Origin: Candidatus Allochristensenella caecavium
Lineage (GTDB): Bacteria; Bacillota; Clostridia; Christensenellales; QAND01
Reading direction: 5' to 3'
Length of the DNA: 64,000 nt
NCBI GenBank assembly: GCA_904397865.1
Contig: CAJFOS010000003.1
Coordinates: 62,001-126,000, forward strand
The translations under genes and the position numbers were made by a program. Shown here one piece after another: positions 1 to 8,617 of the stretch. The notes beneath the pieces were generated by a model, which worked only from the letters and a program-made list of their open reading frames with translations, did no database searches and was not told the origin of the DNA. Each line of letters begins with the position of its first letter. Positions within the stretch are counted from its first letter, which is position 1.

Positions 1-15
1 TTCTCTTGGTGCCAT
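1..15 (-). CDS. first codons of the next pst-operon gene, probably phoU (partial)
   Basis: A start codon at 15 on the minus strand follows a clear AGGAGG ribosome binding site (24-29) that lies between it and the pstB stop codon. Only five codons (MAPRE) are inside the window. The gene after pstB in pst operons is usually phoU, the phosphate-signalling regulator. That identity is inferred from position only. Confidence 0.5.
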
Positions 16-31
16 TGATAAGCCTCCTGTA

Positions 32-793
32 TCAACCAAACCGGCCGGTGATGTAATCTTCCGTGCGTTTGTCCTGCGGTTTGCGGAAAATCTGGTCTGT
101 ATCGTCATATTCAACAATTTCTCCATGCAAGAAGAACGCGGTGCGGTCTGAAATACGGCCGGCCTGCTGCATATTGTGTGTAACGATGACGATGGTATAC
201 TGCTCTTTCAGCTCCCCCATCAAATCCTCAATACGAGAGGTGGAAATGGGGTCCAGCGCACTGGTGGGTTCGTCCATCAGCAGCACCTCGGGTTCCACCG
301 CCAACAACCGAGCAATGCACAACCGTTGTTGTTGGCCGCCGGAAAGCCCCAGCGCGCTTTTTTTCAGACGGTCGGACACCTCATCCCAAAGCGCTGCGCC
401 ACGCAGGCTTTTTTCTACAATAGCATCCAGCTCCGCTTTTTTCTTAATGCCATGAACACGCGGACCGTACGCAATATTATCGTAAATGGACATGGGGAAA
501 GGGTTGGGTGTTTGAAAGACCATGCCGACGCGTTTGCGCAGCATAGAGATATCATAGGTGTACAGGTCTTGGCCATGAAAGCGCAGGTCGCCTTCGATAC
601 GTACGCCTTCGATTAAATCATTCATCCGGTTCAGCGTGCGCAAAAATGTCGATTTGCCGCAGCCAGAAGGCCCAATCAGCGCCGTTACAGCGTTGGCGGG
701 GATATCCATATTGATTTTTTTCAAAGCCTGCGTGGGTCCGTAATACAAATCCAGGTCCCGAGCAGAGAGAATGGGGTTGGGTTTGACTTCCAT
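32..793 (-). CDS. pstB: phosphate ABC transporter ATP-binding protein PstB
   Basis: PstB is the ATPase of the high-affinity phosphate importer PstSCAB and acts as a cytoplasmic dimer on PstA/PstC. At 253 residues it has normal family length. Visible motifs are Walker [10 protein letters not shown] near residue 42, the Q-loop in [11 protein letters not shown], the ABC signature LSGGQQQR and Walker [12 protein letters not shown] followed by the His switch in VTHNM. It is the third gene of a pstC-pstA-pstB operon, with GGAGAA about 9 bases before its ATG and a 3-base gap from pstA. Expression is probably set by the Pho box upstream of pstC. The assignment is secure. Confidence 0.97.
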   Translation of the reverse strand: MEVKPNPILSARDLDLYYGPTQALKKINMDIPANAVTALIGPSGCGKSTFLRTLNRMNDLIEGVRIEGDLRFHGQDLYTYDISMLRKRVGMVFQTPNPFPMSIYDNIAYGPRVHGIKKKAELDAIVEKSLRGAALWDEVSDRLKKSALGLSGGQQQRLCIARLLAVEPEVLLMDEPTSALDPISTSRIEDLMGELKEQYTIVIVTHNMQQAGRISDRTAFFLHGEIVEYDDTDQIFRKPQDKRTEDYITGRFG

Positions 794-796
794 TGA

Positions 797-1720
797 TTAT
801 GCTTCTCCTTTTCCTTTGCGGCCAATACGTTTGGCCACGAACGAGGCGAGTGTGTTGAGGATGAGTACCAGCACCAGCAGTATGACGGCCACTGCAAAGG
901 CGGAATCAAATGAAACGCCCTCCTTGGCCAGAAAGTACAGGTGGACGGACAGTGAACGTCCTGCGCTGAGAAAACCGGTCGGCATTTCCGTCACTGTGCC
1001 CATGGTATAAATGACGGCGGCTGTTTCACCGATGATGCGGCCAACTGACAGAATGACGCTGGTTAAAATACCCGCAATAGCGTTGGGAAGTACCACGTGC
1101 CAAATCGTATACAGTTTGCCGGCGCCCAACGCCAGCGACCCTTCCCGATAGCTCATCGGCACTGCCTGCAAAGCCTGTTCCGTTGTCCGGATGATGACGG
1201 GTAGCACCATGATGGCCAACGTCAGCGAACCGGAAAGGATGCTGTATCGGAAACCAAATCCCAGTACAAACAGCGCATATCCAAACAGGCCGAACAAAAT
1301 ACTGGGAATGCCCGCCAGACTTTCGGTTGCAAACCGGATGACTTCCAATACCTTTCCTTTTTTAGCATATTCGTTCAGGTAGATAGCGGAGAGAATGCCA
1401 ATCGGCGTTGCAATGACCAGTGTCAGTCCAATGAGCATCAGCGTGGAGACAATCATGCTTTGAATGCCATATTGCTCAAGGCCGGGTTTATAAGGCGTTG
1501 TAAATAAATCCCAGGACAGGTGGGGAATCCCCTGCAAAAGGATATAGCCGAGAATCAGCAGCAACGTACCGATAACCAGCACCGCGCTGCCGATGACTAT
1601 CCCGCGAATCAGACGGTCTCTACGTCGTTGTTTGCGGTGCTGTTTTTCAGCATCAGGCCACTGCGGTTTGACGTCGGTCGTGGGCGTGGATGAAGTGGTG
1701 GACGGAAGGCTCTGTTCCAT
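797..1720 (-). CDS. pstA: phosphate ABC transporter permease PstA
   Basis: This 307-residue inner-membrane permease forms the phosphate channel with PstC. The first 45 residues are polar and charged, including a run rich in Lys and Arg. A long hydrophobic helix follows, then a binding-protein-dependent permease domain with the EAA-type loop around SYREGSLALGAGKLYTIWHVVLP, which docks on PstB. The start has GGAGGG upstream and overlaps the pstC stop by one base, so translation is probably coupled. Confidence 0.96.
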   Translation of the reverse strand: MEQSLPSTTSSTPTTDVKPQWPDAEKQHRKQRRRDRLIRGIVIGSAVLVIGTLLLILGYILLQGIPHLSWDLFTTPYKPGLEQYGIQSMIVSTLMLIGLTLVIATPIGILSAIYLNEYAKKGKVLEVIRFATESLAGIPSILFGLFGYALFVLGFGFRYSILSGSLTLAIMVLPVIIRTTEQALQAVPMSYREGSLALGAGKLYTIWHVVLPNAIAGILTSVILSVGRIIGETAAVIYTMGTVTEMPTGFLSAGRSLSVHLYFLAKEGVSFDSAFAVAVILLVLVLILNTLASFVAKRIGRKGKGEA

Positions 1721-2619
1721 TACTGCTCCCTCCTTTTATTCGATAGGGCGCGTAACAGAAGGTTCAACGCCATGATAAAGACAAACAGAACGACGCCTGT
1801 CGCATACAGGGCGTCCAGATGAAGACCGCTGGCATAACTCATTTCCAAAGCTACGTTGCCGGTCAGCGTACGGACGGGGTCGGTCAGCGACGTGGGGAAG
1901 AAGGGACGGTTGCCAGAGACCAGCAACACAGCCATCGTTTCGCCAATCGCCCGGCCCATGCCCAGCACAATGCCGCCCAGGATGGATTTTTTAGCGGCTG
2001 GAAGCACGACCTGGAACAGCACCTGCATCTTCGATGCACCCAGTGCAAGTGCGCCTTCCCGGTAGCGCCGCGGCACCGACTCAATCGCATCTGCCGTGAT
2101 GGACATCACAGTGGGCAGAATCATTATCGCCAAGATGATGATGACCGCTAACATGCTCAAGCCGAATCCTCCAAAGGCATTGCGAATTGCGGGCACGACC
2201 ACCATCAAGCCGAAAAAGCCGTATACCACAGATGGAATGCCGGCAAGCAGGTTGACGGCCGGGCGCATTATTTTCTTTGCGCGTTTGCCTGCAATATCCG
2301 TCATAAAGCAGGCGGCCAGCACGCCTACCACTGACCCAATCAGCACGCTCAGCACACCGGTCAGCAGCGAGGAAACAATCATCGGCGCAATGCCGAATTG
2401 ATTGTAATTCGGACTCCATGTGGAGCCGAAGATGAAATCGAACAGACCGATTTGCGTGATGGCAGGCACGCCGCGGAAGAAGATGAACACCGAAATCAGC
2501 GCCACCGCCAAAACCGCAAAGCATGCGCATAGAAAGAAGCCACCCTCAAAAAACTTTTCAATGGGTTTACGTCCGTCTACAGGTTTGATTTTGCTTGTGT
2601 TTATCGCTTGTGTTTTCAT
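1720..2619 (-). CDS. pstC: phosphate ABC transporter permease PstC
   Basis: PstC is the second permease subunit of the phosphate importer. The 299-residue protein has about six membrane segments and an EAA-type loop around RYREGALALGASKMQVLFQVVLP. It is the first gene of the operon. No pstS (periplasmic phosphate-binding lipoprotein) precedes it; a MATE gene is there instead. The ATG lies exactly where transcription should start from the -10 box TATAAT at 2626-2631, and no ribosome binding site is visible, so the mRNA may be leaderless. No good internal start was found. Confidence 0.95.
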   Translation of the reverse strand: MKTQAINTSKIKPVDGRKPIEKFFEGGFFLCACFAVLAVALISVFIFFRGVPAITQIGLFDFIFGSTWSPNYNQFGIAPMIVSSLLTGVLSVLIGSVVGVLAACFMTDIAGKRAKKIMRPAVNLLAGIPSVVYGFFGLMVVVPAIRNAFGGFGLSMLAVIIILAIMILPTVMSITADAIESVPRRYREGALALGASKMQVLFQVVLPAAKKSILGGIVLGMGRAIGETMAVLLVSGNRPFFPTSLTDPVRTLTGNVALEMSYASGLHLDALYATGVVLFVFIMALNLLLRALSNKRREQ

Positions 2620-2625
2620 GCCTTC

Positions 2626-2690
2626 ATTATAGAAAGCGGCAACGGGGTTGTTGTTATCGGTGTTTAAAGTTGTTGTTAAAGAATGGTTAA
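2626..2690 (-). promoter_or_regulatory. Pho box (PhoP-P site) and -10 of the pst operon
   Basis: Read on the minus strand, four hexamers TTAACC, TTAACA, TTTAAA and ATAACA are spaced exactly 11 bases apart (2685-2690, 2674-2679, 2663-2668, 2652-2657). They match the TT(A/T)A(C/A)A tandem repeats bound by PhoP in Bacillus. A TATAAT -10 lies 20 bases further down at 2626-2631 and no -35 is apparent, as expected for an activator-dependent promoter. Phosphate starvation should switch the operon on. Confidence 0.85.
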
Positions 2691-2693
2691 TTC

Positions 2694-2726
2694 AAAAACG
2701 GAGCGCCGGTTGCAACCGGCGCTCCG
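2694..2726 (-). terminator. terminator of the MATE gene
   Basis: A 13-bp perfect stem (arms 2699-2711 and 2714-2726) is followed on the minus strand by TTTTT. It lies 31 bases after the MATE stop codon and directly next to the Pho box. Confidence 0.85.
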
Positions 2727-2757
2727 TTTGTATATTCATTTGTATGATAAACAGACG

Positions 2758-4182
2758 TCATGGTAAAGGCTGTTCCAATGGTTCGGATGCGGCTTCCTCA
2801 ACCGCCTCCTCCATTAAAACTGGGTCGATGGGAAGCGTGTCCAACGGAAGCAGATATCGGCGGTTGACGTAACGATACAGGAAGAAAGTCAGCACAATGG
2901 CGCATATCTCCGAGATGGGGAAACAAAACCAGACGGCGTTCAAACCGAATAATTCAGCCAGCAGGAATGCGCAGGGCAGCAGAAAGACGAGCTGGCGCAC
3001 CACGCTCATGACCAGGCTTAAAACGCCGTTGCCAACCGCTTGAAAGGTGCTGGACAGCACAATGGAAACGCCTGCAATCACAAACGAGATGCTGATGATG
3101 CGCAGTGCAGGAATACCAATGGCGAGCATATCTGCACTGGCGTTGAAAAAGGAAAGGAACACCCCGGGAAACAGTTGAAACAATAATGTCCCGATTCCCA
3201 TGATACAACAAGCCAAAAAGGATGCGAATTTGACCGTTTCCATGACGCGGGTACGCTTGCGTGCCCCAAAATTATACCCAACGATGGGCACCAATCCGTT
3301 TGTCACACCAAACAATGGCATGAATACGAAGCTCTGCAATTTGAAATATACGCCCAGTACGGACACAGCTGTAGGAGAAAAAAGAATCAGGATGGCATTC
3401 ATGCCAATGGTCATCACCGAAGTGATGGACTGCATGATGATGGAAGGGAATCCCACTTGGTAAATGGCTTTGATGATAGCGCCGTCCGGCCGGAAATGAC
3501 GGAAATGAAAATGGATTTCCTTGACTTTTTTATGGTTGATATACAGCCCCATGCACATGGCGACAATCTGGCCGCCCACCGTAGCGATGGCCGCGCCTGT
3601 GACACCCATGGCAGGCAAGCCGAACCAACCGAAAATAAGAATGGGGTCAAAGATGATATTAATCAGCGCACCAGCCCCCTGGACAAACATGTAGTAGATG
3701 GGATTGCCGGTTGCCTGCATGATGCGTTCGGTTGCAACCATGATGAATGAGCCGAAGGAAAGCCCCAGACAAATCTGTAAATAAACCGTACCCATCTCGA
3801 TAATTTCGGCATCGTCAGTAAAGGCGGCGATGAAAGGCCGTGCGAACAAGAGCCCCAACACGGCGAAAACAAGGCTGCTCATCAGGGCGATGAATACGCC
3901 GTTGTTTGCCGTGGCATTTGCTTCATCCAATTTGCCTTCGCCCAGCCTGCGCGAAAGAAGCGAATTGATACCAACGCCGGTTCCTACTGATACGGCAATC
4001 AGCAGGGATTGAATGGGGTAGGCCAGGGAAACGGCAGTCAGCGCATCTTCGCTGATTTGCGCGACAAAAATACTGTCTACGACATTGTACAATGCCTGAA
4101 TCAGCATCGATACCATAATGGGGACGGACATGGAGACCAAGAGCTTACGGATGGGCATGACGCCCATTTTGTTTTCCTGCAT
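2758..4182 (-). CDS. MATE-family multidrug/organic cation exporter
   Basis: This is a MATE-family transporter that exports drugs or metabolites using a Na+ or H+ gradient. The protein has about 12 hydrophobic helices in two halves, beginning RKLLVSMSVPIMVSMLIQAL, and length near 474 residues is typical. The ATG at 4182 is chosen because GAAGG lies 9 bases before it. A longer reading back to 4293 adds a charged stretch without homology. The C-terminal tail of about 25 residues is Glu-rich (MEEAVEEAASEP). Substrate cannot be told from sequence. Confidence 0.9.
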   Translation of the reverse strand: MQENKMGVMPIRKLLVSMSVPIMVSMLIQALYNVVDSIFVAQISEDALTAVSLAYPIQSLLIAVSVGTGVGINSLLSRRLGEGKLDEANATANNGVFIALMSSLVFAVLGLLFARPFIAAFTDDAEIIEMGTVYLQICLGLSFGSFIMVATERIMQATGNPIYYMFVQGAGALINIIFDPILIFGWFGLPAMGVTGAAIATVGGQIVAMCMGLYINHKKVKEIHFHFRHFRPDGAIIKAIYQVGFPSIIMQSITSVMTIGMNAILILFSPTAVSVLGVYFKLQSFVFMPLFGVTNGLVPIVGYNFGARKRTRVMETVKFASFLACCIMGIGTLLFQLFPGVFLSFFNASADMLAIGIPALRIISISFVIAGVSIVLSSTFQAVGNGVLSLVMSVVRQLVFLLPCAFLLAELFGLNAVWFCFPISEICAIVLTFFLYRYVNRRYLLPLDTLPIDPVLMEEAVEEAASEPLEQPLP

Positions 4183-4433
4183 CCAATCAACCTTCTTTTT
4201 TGAAATTTTTATAAAATAGTCAAAATAAACTGCAAAAAGAAAGAAAACAGGCCTGCGGCGGCCATCGGACGCTTCTCCAGCTGGTTTTCGCAAACGGCGA
4301 AAGAGAAGGGAAAATCAGAAGAAAATCGTCAAGTGAAAAATGACGGGAAATCCATAAGTATGGTATCATAAAGAAAACGTTGTGTAAATCCGAATTGCAC
4401 CGGCGTCAGGAGCGCAGAAAGGGAGGATGAAGG

Positions 4434-5084
4434 ATGCAGAATACAGATATGCCTATTATTACCATCAGCCGGCAATATGGCAGCGGCGGCCGTTTTATCG
4501 GCCAGCGCCTGAGTGAAAAACTCGGCATCCCCTTTTATGACCAGGCACTTATCAATTTAGCTGCAAAACGCAGTGGATTTGCTTGCGAATTGTTTGAACA
4601 TGCGGAAAAGGATGCCAGCGGATTGACGTTTTTGCTTTCCATGAGCACACATGTGCCCGGGTTGGCGGGGCCGCCTTTGAATGACCAGGTATTTATGATT
4701 CAGTCCGATACCATCCGTCATCTGGCCGAACAAGGACCGTGCATCCTGGTCGGCCGCTGTGCAGACGATGTGTTGCGCGAGCGGACGGATTGTTTGAACG
4801 TATATGTGCATGCATCCATGCAAGACCGCATAGACCGGGCGGTCAAACATTATGGAGTGCCGCGCGAACAGGCGAAAAATATCCTACGCAAGATGGACAA
4901 AAACCGTGCCGCCTATTATGAATATTATACGAATCGACACTGGGGCCGGGCAGAAAATTATCATCTCAGCCTGAATAGCGACAGTATTGGGATTGATGCC
5001 TGCGTGGAAACCATTGCGTTGGTGGCTCGCAGCTTGATGAAAAAAGCGGCGGTTGAGCGCGCAAAGAAGGCGAACCCCACCTGA
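4434..5084 (+). CDS. cytidylate kinase-like family protein
   Basis: A 216-residue nucleoside-kinase-fold protein of the cytidylate-kinase-like group. Its P-loop is the family variant ISRQYGSGGRFIGQRL at residues 11-26, followed by LGIPFYD and VGRCAD, which match the lid and base-binding regions. Members of this group are common in Clostridia and their true substrate is generally unknown, so calling it CMP kinase would go too far. The ribosome binding site is GGGAGG plus AAGG directly before the ATG. A terminator follows at 5089. Confidence 0.8.
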   Translation: MQNTDMPIITISRQYGSGGRFIGQRLSEKLGIPFYDQALINLAAKRSGFACELFEHAEKDASGLTFLLSMSTHVPGLAGPPLNDQVFMIQSDTIRHLAEQGPCILVGRCADDVLRERTDCLNVYVHASMQDRIDRAVKHYGVPREQAKNILRKMDKNRAAYYEYYTNRHWGRAENYHLSLNSDSIGIDACVETIALVARSLMKKAAVERAKKANPT

Positions 5085-5088
5085 AACC

Positions 5089-5116
5089 GCGCCGTCCACT
5101 CCGGCGGCGCTTTTTC
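5089..5116 (+). terminator. terminator after the cytidylate-kinase-like gene
   Basis: Arms GCGCCG (5089-5094) and CGGCGC (5105-5110) are followed by TTTTTCG. Confidence 0.7.
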
Positions 5117-5118
5117 GT

Positions 5119-5147
5119 TTGAAACAAGCGGCATGCTATGGTATAAA
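5119..5147 (+). promoter_or_regulatory. promoter of the dnaX operon
   Basis: TTGAAA (5119-5124), a 17-base spacer and TATAAA (5142-5147) make a good vegetative promoter 34 bases upstream of dnaX. Confidence 0.65.
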
Positions 5148-5180
5148 TGAGAGGAAAGAAAAAAGGAGAGATGGGTACGA

Positions 5181-6773
5181 ATGGCCTATTTGGCGCTTTA
5201 TCGGCAATATCGTCCGCGCACATTCAGCGAAGTGGTCGGACAGGAACCGATTACCCGTACATTGCAAAACCAGGTGCAGACCGGGCGTATCGCGCATGCT
5301 TATCTGTTCTGCGGTTCCCGCGGGACAGGAAAAACCAGTACGGCGAAGATTCTGGCGCGGGCGATAAATTGCCTGGACCCCCAGCAGGGGGAACCTTGCG
5401 GCCGGTGTGCGTTCTGCCGGCTGAGCGAGGAAGAAATTGCCACGGATGTGCAGGAGATTGACGCGGCCTCGAACAATGGCGTAGATGAAATCCGCGACCT
5501 GCGGGAAAAGGTGCGGTATGCGCCGTCGATTGCCAGATATAAGGTGTATATCATCGATGAAGTGCACATGCTTTCGGATGGGGCGTTCAACGCGTTGCTT
5601 AAGACGCTGGAAGAGCCGCCGCAGCACACTGTGTTCATTCTGGCGACGACGGAAACGCACAAGCTGCCCGCTACGATTTTATCCCGCTGTCAGCGCTTTG
5701 ATTTTAAGCGACTGCCGGAGAACGTATTGATAGAGCACATGCGGGAGATTTTGGCAAAGCAGTCCGTTGAGGCGGATGATGCGGCGTTAGCGTTGATTGC
5801 CAAATCCGCAGAGGGCGGGATGCGCGACGCGTTGAGTTTGTTGGACCAATGCCTCAGTTACGCAGGCGATAGACTGGAGGAGGATTGTGCGCTGCAGGTG
5901 CTGGGGGCGGCTGGCCGTGAGACAACGGCGCAGATGGCACGGGCGTTGCAGGCGCAGGATGCGGCCAGAGCGCTGGATATCCTGGCACAGGTATATCAAA
6001 ACGGGGTGGATTTGGGTGTGTTCACACGTGAATTGATTGATATTTACCGCGGCCAAATGCTTAGTGACGCCCAGACGGGCGGCGGGCAAGCGGCTATGCA
6101 GGCCGTGTGCATTCTTTCACAGGCCGAGGCGGACATGCGCAAGACGCCCCGGCCGCGCGTGACGTTGGAAGCGGCGTTGGTACGGTTGTGCATACAGGAA
6201 CAGGCGCAGGATATACAGGGTGTGTTGGCCCGCATGGACCGGTTGGAACAACGCATGCAAAATATTCCGTCCATGTCGGATTCAAATGGGGGCGCATCGG
6301 TTCCCGCCGACTTGCTTGCCCGGCTGGAACGTTTGGAACAGCAGAGCCGGTGTGTGTCGCCGCCCCCAGTGCGCAAGGCAGCGGAAGCGGCCCCGGCGGT
6401 GCCCCAACAAAAATCATCCGCGGCTATTCCGCCGCCCCCGGCGCCGGAACAGAAGGATATATTGCCGCGTATCAGTACGGCGCTGCAGCAAATCAACAAG
6501 TTGGCCGGTCAGTTTTTAAGTCAGGCTAAGCAGCTTGTTTGTCGGGAACAGCAGCTCCTGTTCTGTTTTGCAGAGGAGGATGATGTGCTTATTGCAGCGC
6601 TGCGCCAGCATCAGCAGGATGTAGAACAGGCCGTGCAGCAGGTGCTGCCAGGCCAGCAATGGAGCATCGAATTTTCCACGGCCGCCGTGCATCGTTCCCT
6701 CGAACAAGAAGAGGCGGATTTGTTGCAAAAGGCGCAGCAGGCCTTTGGCATGGACGTGGAGATTGAGGAATAA
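5181..6773 (+). CDS. dnaX: DNA polymerase III subunit gamma/tau
   Basis: DnaX is the clamp-loader ATPase that puts the beta clamp on DNA. The 530-residue protein has Walker A GSRGTGKTS near residue 46, zinc-binding cysteines around CGRCAFC, Walker B IIDEVHML, and sensor 1 LATTETHKLPATILSRCQRF. The C-terminal third (about 370-530) is low-complexity, rich in Pro, Ala and Gln, and then a tau-like tail. It starts the dnaX-ybaB-recR-yaaL-bofA group, the same order as in Bacillus subtilis. Confidence 0.97.
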   Translation: MAYLALYRQYRPRTFSEVVGQEPITRTLQNQVQTGRIAHAYLFCGSRGTGKTSTAKILARAINCLDPQQGEPCGRCAFCRLSEEEIATDVQEIDAASNNGVDEIRDLREKVRYAPSIARYKVYIIDEVHMLSDGAFNALLKTLEEPPQHTVFILATTETHKLPATILSRCQRFDFKRLPENVLIEHMREILAKQSVEADDAALALIAKSAEGGMRDALSLLDQCLSYAGDRLEEDCALQVLGAAGRETTAQMARALQAQDAARALDILAQVYQNGVDLGVFTRELIDIYRGQMLSDAQTGGGQAAMQAVCILSQAEADMRKTPRPRVTLEAALVRLCIQEQAQDIQGVLARMDRLEQRMQNIPSMSDSNGGASVPADLLARLERLEQQSRCVSPPPVRKAAEAAPAVPQQKSSAAIPPPPAPEQKDILPRISTALQQINKLAGQFLSQAKQLVCREQQLLFCFAEEDDVLIAALRQHQQDVEQAVQQVLPGQQWSIEFSTAAVHRSLEQEEADLLQKAQQAFGMDVEIEE

Positions 6774-6799
6774 TCGAAAAAAGGAAGGAAGATATACAC

Positions 6800-7126
6800 A
6801 TGGCAAAAGGTGGATTTGGCAACATGCAGCAGCTGATGGCACAGGCCCAGCGCATGCAGGCGGAGATGGCGAAAAAGCAGGAACAACTTGCCCAGCAGAC
6901 AGTGGAGGCTAGCAGCGGCGGCGGAATGGTGACGGCAGTGGTCAACGGCGCCCATCAGCTGGTGGATTTGAAGATTGCGCCCGAGGTGGTGGACCCGGAT
7001 GATGTGGAGATGCTGGAAGATTTAGTCAAGGCGGCTGTTGGGGAAGCGTTGGCCAAGAGTGATGCGATGGTAGCGCAGGGGATGAGCGCCGTCACGGGCG
7101 GCCTGAATATTCCGGGGATGCGCTGA
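6800..7126 (+). CDS. YbaB/EbfC family nucleoid-associated protein
   Basis: A 108-residue DNA-binding protein that coats the nucleoid as a dimer. The N-terminus is a Gln/Met-rich coiled-coil (MQQLMAQAQRMQAEMAKKQ) and the core has the typical VVNGAHQLVDLKI and DLVKAAVGEAL segments. It lies between dnaX and recR with only 2 bases to recR, the conserved position of this family. It corresponds to yaaK of B. subtilis. Confidence 0.95.
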   Translation: MAKGGFGNMQQLMAQAQRMQAEMAKKQEQLAQQTVEASSGGGMVTAVVNGAHQLVDLKIAPEVVDPDDVEMLEDLVKAAVGEALAKSDAMVAQGMSAVTGGLNIPGMR

Positions 7127-7128
7127 TT

Positions 7129-7725
7129 ATGAGCTATTATATTGAGCCGCTCAGTCTACTGGTTGAACAGTTGGCCAAATTACCGGGTATTGGCGGCAAA
7201 ACGGCGCAGCGGTTGGCGTATCATATTTTGACATTGCCCAAAGAGCAGGCCCGCGCGTTGGCGGATGCCATTGCGTCGGCAAGCGAGAAGGTGCGCTTTT
7301 GCCGCATCTGTGGGAACATGACGGACCAGGAGGTCTGTTCCATCTGTACAGACCCCACCCGCGATAGCCAGATGATTTGTGTGGTGCGGGATGCGCGGGA
7401 TATTATGAGCATGGAACGCGCGCGCATTTACCGTGGACTGTATCATGTGTTGGGGGGGACGCTTTCCCCCATGGATGGCATCGGGCCGGACCAGTTGCGT
7501 ATTAAGGAGCTATTGAGCCGGCTGGACGGGGTGAAGGAAGTTGTGCTGGCCACCAATCCAGATGTGGAAGGAGAGGCGACGGCGGTGTATCTATTTCGTC
7601 TGCTGCAGCCGATGGGCATTCGGGTTTCCCGCATCGCTCATGGCGTGCCAGTGGGGGGAGACTTGGAATATACGGACGACGTCACACTGCAAAAGGCAAT
7701 GGAGGGACGGCGCGAAATGGTTTAA
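7129..7725 (+). CDS. recR: recombination mediator RecR
   Basis: RecR works with RecO/RecF to load RecA at single-strand gaps. The 198-residue protein has the helix-hairpin-helix LPGIGGKTAQRLAYHI near residues 17-32, a four-cysteine zinc site CRIC...CSIC, and a Toprim domain starting ICVVRDARDIMSME. Length is normal. A strong terminator begins right at its stop codon, so yaaL and bofA may have their own promoter. Confidence 0.97.
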   Translation: MSYYIEPLSLLVEQLAKLPGIGGKTAQRLAYHILTLPKEQARALADAIASASEKVRFCRICGNMTDQEVCSICTDPTRDSQMICVVRDARDIMSMERARIYRGLYHVLGGTLSPMDGIGPDQLRIKELLSRLDGVKEVVLATNPDVEGEATAVYLFRLLQPMGIRVSRIAHGVPVGGDLEYTDDVTLQKAMEGRREMV

Positions 7726-7752
7726 AAAGAATCCATTTGGATTCTTTTTTCT
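7724..7752 (+). terminator. terminator after recR
   Basis: AAAAAGAATCC (7724-7734) pairs with GGATTCTTTTT (7739-7749) around an ATTT loop and runs into a T tract. Confidence 0.8.
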
Positions 7753-7871
7753 TTGAATAAAGGAATGAGGGGCATACCAATCGGGTGGTTGATGAAAGCG
7801 GATGCGCTGATTTGAATAGAAATGAGGCAGCCCGGGCATACTGGAACAAACTGGATGAGGAGGAATGTTCC

Positions 7872-8078
7872 ATGTTGGGTTTGCGCAAACAGGAGTCCGC
7901 GTCCGCGCAGGCGAATTATCGAAGGCAGGTACAGGCGGCGATGGAGGCATGGAAAAATGCCCAGAATTATTTTAATAACGTCAGCGACCCGGATTTGGTG
8001 GATTACGCCATTTATGATTTAGGCGCTGCACAGCGCCGTTACATGTACATGCTTAAATGCGCGCGCGAGAACGAATAA
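7872..8078 (+). CDS. yaaL: DUF2508 (YaaL-like) protein
   Basis: A 68-residue conserved protein of unknown function found between recR and bofA in spore-formers. The core NAQNYFNNVSDPDLVDYAIYDL is typical of DUF2508. ATG 7872 is taken as the start because GAGGAGG (7857-7863) lies 8 bases before it. The same frame is open upstream to 7785, but that part has no family similarity that I recognise. Confidence 0.8.
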   Translation: MLGLRKQESASAQANYRRQVQAAMEAWKNAQNYFNNVSDPDLVDYAIYDLGAAQRRYMYMLKCARENE

Positions 8079-8141
8079 TTGCGCATGGTGCGCCCCCGGC
8101 ACGCATAGCGTGTACAGAGGAAATGACGGGAGGGCGCGTAC

Positions 8142-8414
8142 ATGGAAATTACATGGGTGACGGTACTGGTTTTTGCGGGTGCGCTGGGGCTGGTCTATGG
8201 GTTGGGACGCATTCTGCTCTGGCCGGCGCGCAAGCTGGGCAAGCTTTTGCTCAACGGCATTTTGGGCGGGCTGGTACTGTTTGCTATCAACGCCCTGGGC
8301 GGGCTTTTTGGCCTGAAGGTAGGACTCAACCCGCTGACCGCGTTGATTGCCGGCACGCTTGGCCTGCCGGGGGTTGCGCTGGTATTGATTCTTCCGGTGA
8401 TTTTATCCGCTTAG
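8142..8414 (+). CDS. bofA: BofA-like pro-sigma-K processing regulator
   Basis: A 90-residue membrane protein with three hydrophobic segments and the conserved NGILGGLVLFAINALGG region. In Bacillus BofA sits in the outer forespore membrane and holds back the SpoIVFB protease that activates sigma-K. Its presence after recR-yaaL points to a spore-forming lineage. A GGGAGG site precedes the ATG. Confidence 0.9.
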   Translation: MEITWVTVLVFAGALGLVYGLGRILLWPARKLGKLLLNGILGGLVLFAINALGGLFGLKVGLNPLTALIAGTLGLPGVALVLILPVILSA

Positions 8415-8417
8415 GGC

Positions 8418-8446
8418 TTGCAATTGTTGAAAGCCTATGGTACAAT
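8418..8446 (+). promoter_or_regulatory. promoter of the cation ATPase transcript
   Basis: TTGCAA (8418-8423), a 17-base spacer and TACAAT (8441-8446) place the start of transcription near 8453, just ahead of the riboswitch. Confidence 0.75.
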
Positions 8447-8454
8447 ACGCCCCA

Positions 8455-8590
8455 AGAGAAAAGGGAGTAGCTCGCCAATGTTTTTTGGTTTCCTTTGTTC
8501 GTCATCTCGGCATGTTGCCCGGGCGAAGGATCAGCGATGAGAGTAAGACTTTTGTCCCCCCAAAAAGGGGCAGAAGTCTTTTTGTATTTC
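8455..8590 (+). ncRNA. yybP-ykoY manganese riboswitch with terminator
   Basis: The leader contains hallmark pieces of the yybP-ykoY aptamer: GGGAGTAGC at 8463-8471, CGTCATCTCGGC around 8500-8511, GCCCGGGCGAAGG and a closing GATGAGAG segment. The sequence then forms a long terminator, AAGACTTTTGTCCCC pairing with GGGGCAGAAGTCTT, followed by TTTTT (to about 8583). Mn2+ binding in this class favours the antiterminated form. It fits the downstream P-type ATPase, a usual partner gene of this riboswitch. Confidence 0.85.
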
Positions 8591-8617
8591 TGCCATATAT
8601 CATAAGGAGGAAAGAAC

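Noticed and set aside
5136-6955. Many long antisense frames over dnaX and ybaB
   Set aside because: They are typical shadow frames of GC-rich coding DNA; none has family similarity or a start site.
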